Below the pieces are notes generated by a model. The model searched no databases. It was given only the letters and a program-made list of their open reading frames with translations, and was not told where the DNA came from. From Druceiella hillmani (Eukaryota > Arthropoda > Insecta > Lepidoptera > Hepialidae): 64,000 bases of DNA. The stretch covers positions 4,092,501-4,156,500 of the forward strand of contig JAYKKI010000088.1 in the NCBI GenBank assembly GCA_039881145.1. Direction: 5' to 3'. Both the position numbers and the translations under genes were made by a program. Shown here one piece after another: positions 33,727 to 44,460 of the stretch; within the stretch, counting starts at the first letter, position 1, and the number at the start of each line of letters is the position of its first letter.

Positions 33727-33939
33727 AAACTACGTGATGTAGTATTATTTCTACCTTCTTTAAGTTCTTTATCACGATCTAGGTTTCGTTGTTTACAACA
33801 TCTTCAGGTGGGCTATTAGCAAAGATACTTTGCTAAGATATTTTGCTAATAGCCCGCCTGAAGATGTTGTAATACAAAGAAACCTAGGTCTTGGTAAAGA
33901 ACTTAAAGTAAGTAGAAATAATGTTACATCACGTAGTTT
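33727..33939. mobile_element. 213-bp palindromic element (foldback MITE)
   Basis: Outer ends 'aaactacgtgatgtagtatt' and 'acatcacgtagttt' are reverse complements. Complementarity continues inward through 'ttaagttcttta' / 'taaagaacttaa', 'acaacatcttcagg' / 'cctgaagatgttgt' and 'gggctattagcaaa' / 'tttgctaatagccc', leaving a loop of about 18 bases near 33832. Arms are about 97 bases with a modest number of mismatches. No coding sequence. Probably one element rather than two. Confidence 0.85.
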
Positions 33940-34907
33940 CATTTAATTGTAAAAAAAAGAAAATAAATTGTATTCAAATGTTCTTCCATACCGGGTCTAA
34001 TAAAATTAGCAGCAAAAAGTGAGATCTCTTCAAACAGAATACGGCAGTTAGCTCATTCTAAATTTTGATATTTTTCGTACATTGTTGTGAAATATAAGGT
34101 AGTTAAAAACCAGTCTTGAAACAAATTCAAAAATCGATTGAAAAATAAGCCAGTTATAGGCTTCTAAATTTGAAGATACGGATAGAGTTGGGTATATCCC
34201 TGTCTCTTTTCCTCTCGTAGAATATAATGTGCAATATTAAAAATGACCTCACACCACAGTATTGCCGTTCTTGTCTAAAGATTAAATTTAAGCTTTTATG
34301 ACTTCGTCAATTTTTAAAATTATTCAAAATTTTTTTCGCTCTTCATCAGCTTGTACCTTGAAATTATGTTTAATGAAATGAAAAAAAAATTGTCGAATAC
34401 CCGATTATTTAATCTTTAATTCTATTTTACTCCTCACCCTCAATCAAATGGCATTGTTAAATTGAAATATTTTAGTTTAGTCTCATATAAATATTTTAGA
34501 ATAATACAAAATTAAATTTTCTTATTTATCAATTAGTATTTGGAAGAGGTTACCCCTACAGCAATTAGTCCACCAACCTTATGTAGCTTATGCGAAGAAG
34601 TGTGTTGAAGTTTGAAATAAATAACTTATTTGTTTAATAAGTAAAACATATATTTTCTGTCCTACTGAAAACGAAACTTCGAAAGAAGGTAATGTGAAAG
34701 CGACTGTTTTGTTATTTAAAATGAGGAAAGGAACCCTTATGAGATCGTGTATTTCTGTTACAGTTGTTTATCTCAGAAACCGCTTGACGCAAAAATTTGG
34801 AATTTGACACAGTCAAACACATATTAACTCGCACACATCTCAACAACTAACATTTAAAAATAATAATTTGGAAATCTTAGGATGTCCCAAAGGGTTTGAA
34901 AGGACCT

Positions 34908-34910
<3 letters not shown>
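33940..34910. other. Unassigned, with one dispersed-repeat end
   Basis: At 34725-34870 'ggaacccttatgag' ... 'ctcagaaaccgcttgacgca' ... 'atttggaatttgacaca' has the layout of a dispersed repeat also seen in family II at about 46480-46600 ('ggaatccttaaaag' ... 'ctcaaaacccacacaatgca' ... 'gaaatttggcgca'). Otherwise nothing seen. Confidence 0.4.
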
Positions 34911-34963
<53 letters not shown>

Positions 34964-34970
34964 TATATGC

Positions 34971-35036
<66 letters not shown>
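34911..35036. repeat. (TA)n microsatellite, about 125 bp
   Basis: Nearly pure alternating TA with interruptions 'aaatatatatgcg' near the middle and 'gta'/'cta' near the end. Self-complementary and able to extrude as a cruciform. Confidence 0.95.
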
Positions 35037-35950
35037 CTATTACGTAAGTTTAGGTAGTATATCTTCAGAGTTTTACGGAAAAATGTGGGAAATGGATAAG
35101 TTTTCTCGCCTAATTTTCAAAACTTCTCTAAAATTTTGAAATTTAGTGTTTTTAAAATTCTACGTAAAGGTTGCTGGAAAATTATAGCGTATTTTCTACT
35201 TGTCACAATTTTTGGAATACGTGTTTAGAACATTCACTCATCTTCACCTTATTTTTGAAACTACAGAACCATAAATCATGTAAAAATAGAGTTGGTAAAA
35301 TCTGACTAGAAAATTATAAAAATAGAACTAAAAAGATGATTCTAGATCTGTTAATTTCTAAAACATGTATCATGTTTTTAGCCTGCGAAAGTAGGTGACG
35401 TACTTACATTGAAAAACATTTATATTTCTTAATATTTTAATACAAATACTATGCCACTTTCAATATTTATAAGAGCCTAAACATATAAAGAACCCTCGTA
35501 GTGCGAGTTCTGCTAGTACTTTATAGTTTTTTTTAATTTACTCGGACGTTGAGGTAAAAAACACAACATAACATAACAAAGAAAGATATATGAAAATAAT
35601 TCAAACTAATTAATTAATAATTGGTAAAATAAAATAAAATATTATTTCACTGTAAAAAAGTCCCCCATTTATCCATCTGAAGACGAAACAGCAAAAACAA
35701 AAGTATATAATTTGAAAACAAAAGTCTAGTCCGTTCTTTTCTATTTGGACATCAAGCCAAAGTAGACAGAATCAAAAACTAAGATCTTGTGAAATAATTA
35801 TGTTCATTCCAGCCCCGGAATATTCGAAAGCTTGCCGTAAAGAGATGTTCTCTTATCTGATTGAAAACGAATCTGAAAAGCTTACTCAATTGAAAAGCAA
35901 AAGTTCAGTCTATTCTGTTCGACTTTGGCGCAGAAATCGAGATCCAACAA
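35037..35950. other. Unassigned AT-rich region
   Basis: No gene supported. 'aagaaccctcgtagtgcgag' near 35490 resembles the 3' part of a common lepidopteran dispersed repeat. Confidence 0.35.
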
Positions 35951-36460
35951 AACTTTGAACGTCTCTGCTACACTCGAAAACGCTTTAAGCAACCCCACAC
36001 CATTCGCGACGCCTGCAGCATCCCATAAACAGATCAAAACACAATAAAACCTCATCTCCGGAGAGAGAGAAAGTTAAAACCGGCACCCCTTTTAGCGCCT
36101 CTTACAAAAATTTGCCAAAAACAATACGAGACAAAAACTCGGCGCGAAAAGGGGTCTCTCCCCCTTGCCTTTCAGCCCCATTCCGCATGTACTTCACTCC
36201 CGCCTTCGTCGTGTCTTCTCCCCCGTATCTTCCTTCCGTGTCGGCGTTGTTTTTCACTCCCGCCGGCGTAACTCGATTTAACGCATCGCTTCATACCTTG
36301 TCGTGTGTGAATTTTTTAACCTACAACACTTTGTAGGGAGCTGGAGACAGGCGGGCTCTGGAGCGATTTCGCGGCGTGTTTTGATTAGGTTGTGTACGTA
36401 CTGCGACGGTTTTCGCCGAGTGTTTGGTTTTATTTTTCAATCGTAACTATTCGCTCGAGG
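35951..36460. other. CpG-rich island 2
   Basis: About 500 bases with many CpGs ('ctcggcgcgaaaaggggtc', 'ggcgggctctggagcg', 'gatttcgcggcgtg') in an otherwise very AT-rich region, with a (GA)n patch at 36060. A 74-codon plus-strand frame (36112-36336) is rich in Pro, Ser and Phe and does not look like a known protein. It is a candidate promoter or 5'-exon region of a host gene; no TATA box or initiator can be singled out. Confidence 0.35.
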
Positions 36461-37041
36461 TCGCGAAATATTTCGTTGAAAAACGATTTATTTTTATGAA
36501 CTTTCATTTATTTTTATGGATAATTTAACAAAAGTCTTTTGAAAGTATAATTTAGACACATAAATACCGAAAATCTAAAATGGTAAGCGAAATCCCAATT
36601 TAATTTTAAAAGATAAGATATAGATCCAACGATAGTGTGTAGATGACTTAGTGAAACGTACGAAACTGGTTTTTTATACCTTCCAATTGACTTGTTCAGG
36701 GAAAACATTAATGGTTTAGTTAATTTTGCTACATATTAATCCAGATATCTATATAAAGCATTTACTAGCAAAATTTCATTTACATAAGTCTAATACTGCG
36801 GAAACTACAAGATAAACGGACGGACAGACATAACAAAATTATGACGATTCCGTTTTAGCTTCTTGGCTACGGAGTCCTACGACGAAAAGGTTACTGATAC
36901 ACTTTTCTTGTTGCATAGAAATTATCATTTGTTTTAATTATCCATAAAGAAAAATTGAAAATTTACTAATCGTAAGAGAAAGACATGACAATTTAACGAT
37001 ATTAACGTGATAATTTTGGTAATAGTTTTAATATCGTTTGA
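36461..37041. other. Unassigned, with a dispersed-repeat end
   Basis: At about 36790-36890 'ggacggacagacataac' is followed by 'gattccgttttagc' and 'ggctacggagtcct', a layout I associate with widespread lepidopteran repeats. No gene. Confidence 0.45.
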
Positions 37042-37258
37042 TACCATTGATCGGATCGAAATTTGTACACCTCGCGAAGAAATTTGTATATCTCGGATTG
37101 AAATTTTTATGCTGTGTGAATTTGATCGAAATTTGTATACTTCGTTTCGAAATTTTTATACCTCGGATATAAATGTGTATATTTCCAGATCTAGATTGGT
37201 ACGCTCGGATTGAAACTTTAATTACTCCTATCAACATTTGTGTACCTCGAATCGACCT
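37042..37258 (+). repeat. 21-bp minisatellite, forward array
   Basis: Degenerate tandem array with consensus close to 'gaaatttgtatacctcggat' plus one base, about ten units, several diverged. Because 21 is a multiple of three, frames stay open and give a 7-residue periodic peptide on both strands; not taken as coding. The same unit occurs in reverse complement at 40437-40795. Confidence 0.75.
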
Positions 37259-40200
37259 TAATTAACTAAGGATGGTCAAAGCTGCAATGAACAAGTCCAC
37301 TGCAACCTGGTAGGACAGAAATTTTCCGCCACCAAGTCCCAAGCCAAGATTACTTTATCAATAGCACACTATTTCAAATGTTCATATCCTGAATTTTTAT
37401 TTAAGTCTCCTTGTTCTGAGCCATACACGCATCTGAAAGAGTGAAAATCACATCATTGAGATGTGGTACTGGAGAGGAATGCTTTTTATACCACAGACTT
37501 TATTTCTCGCCTATCTTTATTTTTCTTTAATGCACTAATTGCATGAAGTTCGTTCAAGTAATTAATGTGGCCTAGAATATAATTTCCTATTTTAAATACA
37601 GTAAGATGCCGTCATAACCTATTTGTATAACCCATGTATTTGTCAGGTGAAACCAAAACTTGGATGCTTAATCGTCTAGGAATCGCCCAATGTCAACCAT
37701 TGTTAAGAAGTTTCACTTCTCGTAAATATGTTAGACATAAATGTAAATATTTTTCTATTCTGTGTTCCCATACCTAAAAAGGCAGTGAAATGTGAGTAGA
37801 AGTCCCGTTTTATGATTTCTGTGCGGTTATATTATATTATTGCAAAGTTTAGTAAGTATATATTTTATAAATATGGAAAAAACAAAAATCTAAAAACAAA
37901 CGAATTTTGCTCACAAATGAATAATTTTTAAATTGTTCCTTTACTTGTAAAATGAGACTTTCCTCGTACCAAATTTTAAAATTAATAGGACCATTGGGCG
38001 TCAGATCTCAGTATTTATCAAAGCAGACGTACGACGGACAGAACCTATTAGGTTCCGTTTTTACATTTTCTGGCACGGGATCGTAAAAAGAATTGGAACG
38101 ATATATGGTAAATACATTTCTCGTGAAAAAAACAATAAAATATACGATTCTATTGTTTGTATGTATATAATAAAATGGTAACGAGAGCGCGTTTCACGCA
38201 AAAACCACTAGATGGATATTGACAAACCTTTGTATTTTATACATTAGATGCTCGGTCAATATCTGCTATATAAATCGTCAAATTGTATACTATATCAGCA
38301 TATAGGTACAACTATTTAATTAATTAAGAGATTAGTATTTAATTAATCGAAATTTACATCTGTTCCTCTTAAAAGCAACTATGATTGTTGCAGTACATGA
38401 AAACGTAGTTATATAATTCTTCGCTACTTAAAAATTAGTTAATAAAAACTGATTATTTTCAATAAATGTGTCTTTTGTAATTAATTTATATTTATGTATA
38501 AGTAACAGCAGTATCATCACTTCCGAAAGAAAGACAATTTCAATATATAGAAATATCTAAACACCGCAAAACTTCTCTGCGCGAAGTGCGATTATATAAA
38601 ATGTCTAAACAAAATATGCGATTAATTCATACGAGTATATACATATCAGTACATATTTACATTGAAGTTATTGTATATTATTGAAGCATTCGGACTGTAA
38701 ATATTAAAGCATTCGAATTGTAAATAGGTGTCGGTAAACATTTATCTAAGAAATGTATTTCCTGAGGTAAAATTAATTTCTGATTTTAAAACAGAAGTAA
38801 AATTTTTGGAAGCCGTAATTAAACTGCAATTTGTAATCTTAAGTTAGTAAAAACGCCAAAGCCTTAAAGGCTTAAAGTTAGGAAAAACTCTAATTAAAAT
38901 TTACGTAACGTCAAAACTCGTTTGGATTTGAATATTTATTGTCAAGTGGCTTGCCAGTAGAACCAGTGAGTTTGACAGGAAATTAATATATAAAAAATAA
39001 ATAGAAGTACATAAACGAAATATATCTATATAAACTCACATATTCATATTGCTTATAGGAATTAACATACTTTTTTGACTAAACAATATCAGCTATATTA
39101 CAATAAGCAGATCAAGTGCGCGTCATATAAAGCAGGCTTCCATAGTTGTCTGCATCTATCGACATTGTTGATGCAAATTATTTGAAATAAATACAACTTT
39201 AATTATGCTACTAATAAAACTTGTACTAATTTTTTTTACATTTTTAAACCATGGTTAAAACTTAATATTGGAAAGGCATGATATTTTTATTACACTGAGT
39301 TAGAAGTTTGAATTTGAAAGGCCGTTCCTGAGAAAAAATGGCTTGACGGACAGACAGATAGACGGACAATAAATTGATCCTATAAGTGGAATATTACATT
39401 TTTTCTTTATTCTGAGGTAGATAAATGACATAATTTTTTATAGATATTTTAAATACATATTCATTGTCCGTGGAAAATGTGAGAGTGTGACAGACGCACT
39501 GACGGATAGACAGATCAATGTATGGAAATGACGTACTTATAAGGATTCTTACCTCAATACAACATTTTAGAAATTAAGAAGTCTTACGTATGTATTTAGA
39601 TTCCAATCAATTTCGTTCGTTTCCATTTGCAATAAAAATATTTTTTTTCCTGGAAATGCGTCAGTGTGGTACAACCTTTAAAACTTTGTTGTTTCAACGG
39701 AATGAAATTTTGTTTCTTTACGATAAAAATATCGTCGTTAGAAGGATTTATGGTTCCGAATAGGAGGAGAAAACTATTAAAAAGGTAGAAATTAGGAAGG
39801 AGCACGGGATCACTCAGGCATGCGTGTAAGATCCTCCCACGAGTCTACGAGAATCTTACGCAATTTGAATTTCAAGCTTTTCGTTATGTTCTAGCGAAAT
39901 GCGTACATTGTCTCATGTACTACGAATTTGAAATTATATCGTGCGCCGTGACTCGGTCAGATCAGATCTCAAAATGTTTCAATTATGTTTTGTGTAGTGC
40001 GACCGATTTATTGAGTGTTTCATGATCTGTTACTGTGTTGTATTTCTTCGTTACTGAAAGTCGTGACCGCCTTGAAAATTTTTATTATGACGTCAGTGAA
40101 TTGTTTCCCCGCGATTCTGTTTCCTGTATATTTTATGATGATAGTAATAGGAAGACCTGTGTCTTGACTACGTTAGACCAACGATAAAGACAAAGGTTTT

Positions 40201-40436
40201 TCCTCTATTTTGCTCGTAATAACCAGTTTTTCCAAGTTTACTGGGTATCTTCGAAATACATGAGTAAAGAGCCACATCTCGATAATTTCATTCTTGCAGA
40301 TGCGTGTACGGTTCAGAATAAGGAACCGCAAAGGAAAATCGAGAATACGAATATTTGAAGCTAAAATATTGTTATTGTGAAAAATGTGAATGTGAAGCGT
40401 TCTTGATGAAGTAAACTCGCTTTTGGGACTCGGTGA
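37259..40436. other. Unassigned 3.2-kb segment between inverted minisatellites
   Basis: No supported gene. Dispersed-repeat ends occur near 38025-38086 ('acgacggacagaacc' then 'ggttccgtttttacatttt'), 39345-39370 ('gacggacagacagatagac') and 39488-39512 ('gacagacgcactgacgg'). A direct repeat 'attgaagcattcgga' / 'attaaagcattcgaa' lies near 38680-38720. Confidence 0.4.
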
Positions 40437-40795
40437 AAATTTTTCTGTCATACCATATTTCAGAATTTTGATTGAACCTATCATCATTTCGATTCGGAGT
40501 ATAAAAATTTTGTCTTATTTCCATCCGTGGTATATTCCACACATTTCTATCAAAAACGTTAATCCCATATATAAAAATTTCGACCTTATTTATGCAAATT
40601 TTAATACGAGGCATACAAATTTTGATTTGATATTTACAAACTTTAGGCACATTTCTTTTCGAGGTATATTTTATACATTTCTATCCATGGTATAACAACT
40701 TCAACACTAGGTGTAAGAATTTAAATCCAAGGTATACAAATTTCTATTCGATGTTTACTAATTTCGACACAGTTCTATTCCAGGTATATTTCGCA
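40437..40795 (-). repeat. 21-bp minisatellite, inverted array
   Basis: Units such as 'aatacgaggcatacaaattt' (about 40599) and 'aatccaaggtatacaaatttc' (shown as its start near 40724) are the reverse complement of the 37042-37258 units. More degenerate than the left array. It directly abuts the first unit of tandem family II. Confidence 0.7.
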
Positions 40796-41333
40796 CAAAA
40801 ATATGTAAAAAATATATCTCTCCTTTTATTTCCGAAATTACTCAGTCTAAAATTTTTAAAAAAATTATGGGTTTTCAGAAGGCCATGCATAGGTTGCAGG
40901 AAAGCTGATGACTGTAGATGTCATAATTTTTTAAATCTGCCTCATGTTTTTATGCATACGAAAGATGTAACAGCCAATATATTCAAAATTTTCCATGTCC
41001 AAAGCCGATTTTCTGAAAAACAAAGCGATGTAGACACTTGGAATGGATTTAATAATGCATCCTATAAATATTATTTATTCTTTTATTTTTTTTATAAATA
41101 TTCTCTTTTAAAAAACATTCTTCTATATTATTCATATAAATAAAATTCTTTAATCATCTTTTATTTTCATTTTGTACAGCGAGTGGAGTATAATTTGAAA
41201 ATCCTTGTTGTGAGGAATGTCATAGGAATTCATCTGAATTGAGTTAATAGTTTTTAAGTAATACGTATGTACAAACAGCCAGACAAAAATTCTAAACACA
41301 ATTTTTTGAGTTCTATTATTATGTATCCCTAAT

Positions 41334-41759
41334 TTATTTTTCGTAAAAACCTTCACTGAATACACGAGCCAATTTCACAGTTTCATTATATATATAAAGA
41401 GCTATCATTCTCAGATCCACTATTGTACATTCTCCTGTTGGAACGCGCGCTTTTATTTCACATTTATGTCTAAAGTATGTAATCGCATGACGGTCACTGA
41501 CCAATTTTCCAGGATAGCTTTGCAGACAACAGCCGCAACGATGGTATTGAGAGACAATTGGAAATATTTTAAATCGGACTGAAAATGTCATCTCGAAACA
41601 ATACAGCCTTGTCATCGTCGTTCGCTCCGCTTCCTCGGAGGATATAAGCGGATTCAATTTTCCGCGCGGGCGGAGCGCTGACCGCGAGTCCTTAAGGACG
41701 TGTCTGGACTTACTGAGCTCTGGCTCAGTGGCGCGGCGATTTGTGCTATCTCCCGTCAT
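41334..41759 (-). other. Conserved open frame in family II unit 1, coding doubtful
   Basis: A 141-codon minus-strand frame starting ATG, with NRRATEPELSKSRHVLKD, EEAERTTMTRLYCFEMTF and SQYHRCGCCLQSYPGKLVSD as its better-looking parts. It is also open in units 2 and 3 but frameshifted in unit 4. It covers the left GC-rich block, and its C-terminal end runs into AT-rich and (TA)n sequence. No known domain. The inverted homologous block at 44150-44335 has stops in this frame, and the units are too similar for open-frame conservation to mean much. Most likely chance. Confidence 0.15.
41545..41725 (+). repeat. GC-rich block, family II unit 1 left
   Basis: GC-rich block that recurs inverted at 44150-44335; shared parts include 'caattttccgcgcgggcgg' here against 'ccacccgtgcggaaaattg' there, and 'gacgtgtctggactta' against 'taagtccagacacgtc'. 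Equivalent left blocks lie at 47527-47706, 53445-53625 and 60215-60395. Confidence 0.75.
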
Positions 41760-43402
41760 TAGAGGTCGAGGGGGATTAGGGGAGGAGGAAGGTAAGCTAG
41801 TACGTAGTTAAGTGGATGGACTTGGGCTCGGTTTATTTCGACGTAAAATGTATTGTTTCTTAGTCTATTTTGAAACTAGTTTTGTTCGTTTCAAGGCGCT
41901 AATGAGCAAGTTTAAATATAACTTTCTTCAACTGCAAGGAGCACTGCCAATTGAAAGGTTATAGAAAATTCTAGAATATTTCAAGAAGAGTCTAAAATAA
42001 GCACGGCATTCGAACTCCTGTTTAGTTAGTAAAAGAGTTTCGACGGGTAAAAGAGAAAGAAAATATGCAATTTTTTGGAAAAGAACTTGGAGTACTTTTT
42101 CTTCAGGAATTACGTTTAGGATGTAAAGTGACCTAAATAAGATGCAATATATGTGTCATATGTTAAATTATCTTATTGCATGAAATAAACAAATGAGATA
42201 TTTGACTATATTTTATTCGTTACTAAAATAGAATAAGTTTATTACTAAAATAGAATTTGCCTATTACTGAAGTGGAATAAGTGACAACATTAAATACATT
42301 TCAAATAAGTATATCGTACCTGGGACTTTTCATTACAAACTTATAACGACGTAAACACTGAAGAAGTACGATTCGCGCAAAAACGCTGCATACAAAACAC
42401 AACTTGCTTATGACGTCACTGGCCAGTTATTTAGCATTCATTATAAGGGGGTTTATTGAATATTTTTAGTATCTCGTTAAATATTGCGTTTAAGTCATAT
42501 ATTGCATATCACAATTTTCTCATTTTATTTTGTGCGGAAATTAAATTCTTGACAACTTTTTAAATTAAATGGACAAAAAAATTGGCACTTTTTTCTCTTT
42601 AAAAGTTTCAACTATTTGTTTGTTATATGCATTATTATTTCATCACAAGGTTTCTTTAAAACCTAGGCTACAGTTCTAAAAATATCAACATCGGTCAAAT
42701 AGCCCAATGGTCACATATGTTAATTATTCACTCAAATGCAGTGGCTAATGTAAAAAGGGTATATCTACACCAAAATATGATATTAGCCAAACAGCGTGTT
42801 TACGTGTGTTGTGGGGATATAAACTGGATGATTTACTGAAAACTCCTTCTAGTTAACAATACAATTGCTGCCAGTATTTATTGCGAAGGACGAAAACGCA
42901 GCTATTTATACATTAAAATAAGTCAAAATAAAGGCTGAAAAGTAAGGAGGAAAGCTAAAAATAGACGACAGATTTTTCTTTGACGTTCCAAAGATGGGTT
43001 GAAAAGTCTCACAAGATATCTTGTTCGCTAGTCAAGGTGTCAAAAGTCGAAGGTCACCAAAATGATTTTTTCTCCAAATATCTCGTCTGCTGAACCCTTC
43101 GTGATGTCATAATTGTAACTAAGGTTGTAAAGCATAAAATTCTCTATAAGTCTAGTTACATACATTTTTTATGTGGTCAACAGTTTTCGAGATATAGCGT
43201 GAAGAGTATGTAAACTGCGTAGCCAGATGCACGTTACACTTTACTAAATTAATAATACGATAAAATATTTTGTTATTCTTAATAAAGTTAAGCAATTATT
43301 TATTATTTTCATGGTGCATATACGATTGAAAATTGCTTTTATTGACAGAATTGAAGAAATAAAATAATTTCGTGAACTAAGATGGTGGTTTTAAACTATT
43401 TA

Positions 43403-43983
43403 TTGAGTTGGCTAATAAGTAATGAGCGGTCATTAATATTATACTTTTTTATTATATTTCCAATTAAAAATTAATTAATCGACGATATAATAATCACCAT
43501 TACTTTATACCACATATATCCAACGCACTGGCGGGGAGCGGATAGCATTTGCGTAATATTCAGGTGGCTTGGCATGAAAAAAATGGCCTATGTACTGTCG
43601 TAGATGATCTTCATCGTCAAAGTTTTTTTCGCGTAAGGCATTGTTGAGCGATGAAAAAAACAGTAATCTATGGGCGCAAGGTCTGGGGAATATCTATCCA
43701 ATCAGAATCCACAACTTTAAGGCGGGTCTGTTTGGCTATATGAGGACTGGGCCACGACTCGGTTGGTCCGGGTTAAATTCAGATGGTACCCACGCACCGT
43801 GTTTGAAGTCGTCGTCCGAATGTCGTCCATATTTTATGCGTGTTAACAGTGCGGGTCTTAGTTGCTACTGAACACAGCGTTCGGAGCTCTATATATATAT
43901 TCGGTCATGAAAACTTCTAGAATGTTTTCATATTTTCTAGATAATTTTCGAAAAAAACGCTTATTACTTTTCGGCCAACTCAA
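43403..43983 (-). mobile_element. Internally deleted mariner, unit 1
   Basis: 581-bp element flanked by TA on both sides, with terminal inverted repeats of about 28 bases: 'ttgagttggctaataagtaa' at the left and 'ttattacttttcggccaact' towards the right end. These match the general form of mariner ends. Full-length mariners are about 1.3 kb, so more than half is missing. The transposase remnant lies on the minus strand. It sits in the middle of a family II unit and therefore predates the tandem amplification or spread with it. Confidence 0.85.
43505..43745 (-). pseudogene. Mariner transposase C-terminal fragment, unit 1
   Basis: On the minus strand, PHIAKQTRLK (which aligns with the region just after the mariner HDNARPH motif) is followed, after a frameshift, by FPDLAPIDYCFFSSLNNAL, then REKNFDDEDHLRQYIGHFF, HAKPPEYYANAIRSPPVRW and a stop (TAA). 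Mariner transposases are D,D34D enzymes that cut and paste DNA at TA sites. The third catalytic Asp survives in PIDY (the family has PSDY), but the second is not recognisable and the N-terminal DNA-binding part is gone. Upstream on the same strand GAWVPSEFN resembles the family's WVPHEL motif, which brackets the internal deletion. The enzyme cannot be functional. Confidence 0.8.
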
Positions 43984-44149
43984 TAATTAATATTGGAACT
44001 TGTCAATAATTAATAAGTAAACTTAATCTACGACCACCACTTAATCCACTACGCTTGGCCACATTTTTATTTCTCTTCTTGTCCATAATCATTTGCTGTC
44101 TCTCTCCAATATATGGGATGAGGTCAATCGATGAATTATTTGAGCGTTT

Positions 44150-44335
44150 ATAAGTCCAGACACGTCTTTATAGACTGACGGTCAGCGCTCCACCCGTGCG
44201 GAAAATTGAATCAGGCTGTGTCTTCCCAAGAACCGGAGGGAGGGACGATGACAGGACTGTATTCTTTCGGGAGATTGGTTCTGGAAGCTGACATATTCAG
44301 TCTAGTTCGTAATATTTCCAATTGCTTCTAAATAC
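44150..44335 (-). repeat. GC-rich block, family II unit 1 right (inverted)
   Basis: About 75-80% identical by eye to the reverse complement of 41545-41725. A (TA)n tract lies about 70 bases to its right, as a shorter one lies to the left of the other block, so the whole arrangement is roughly symmetrical. Equivalents: 50126-50310 in unit 2, and a partial one at 57484-57597 in unit 3. Confidence 0.75.
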
Positions 44336-44405
44336 TCCTATTTCCTTTTGTTATTTCTCGAGATATTATTTCACTTTACATTTATATACAACTATAAACA
44401 CACAC

Positions 44406-44460
44406 ATGTATATATATATATATATGTATATATATATGTATATATATATATATATATACA
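44406..44460. repeat. (TA)n microsatellite, unit 1 right
   Basis: Alternating TA with two 'tatg' interruptions, framed by 'cacacacatg' and 'acacacacaaac'. The unit 2 equivalent is 50381-50443 and the unit 3 equivalents are 57672-57777 and 57950-58025. Confidence 0.95.

Noticed and set aside
33486..33737. Plus-strand 83-codon frame with a Lys/Asn-rich peptide
   Set aside because: AT-rich, no domain, no second copy, and its end runs into the foldback element at 33727.
43641..43871. Plus-strand 76-codon frame, repeated in unit 2 (49608-49844)
   Set aside because: It is the antisense of the mariner transposase remnant; near-identity of the two copies reflects copying of the unit, not coding constraint.
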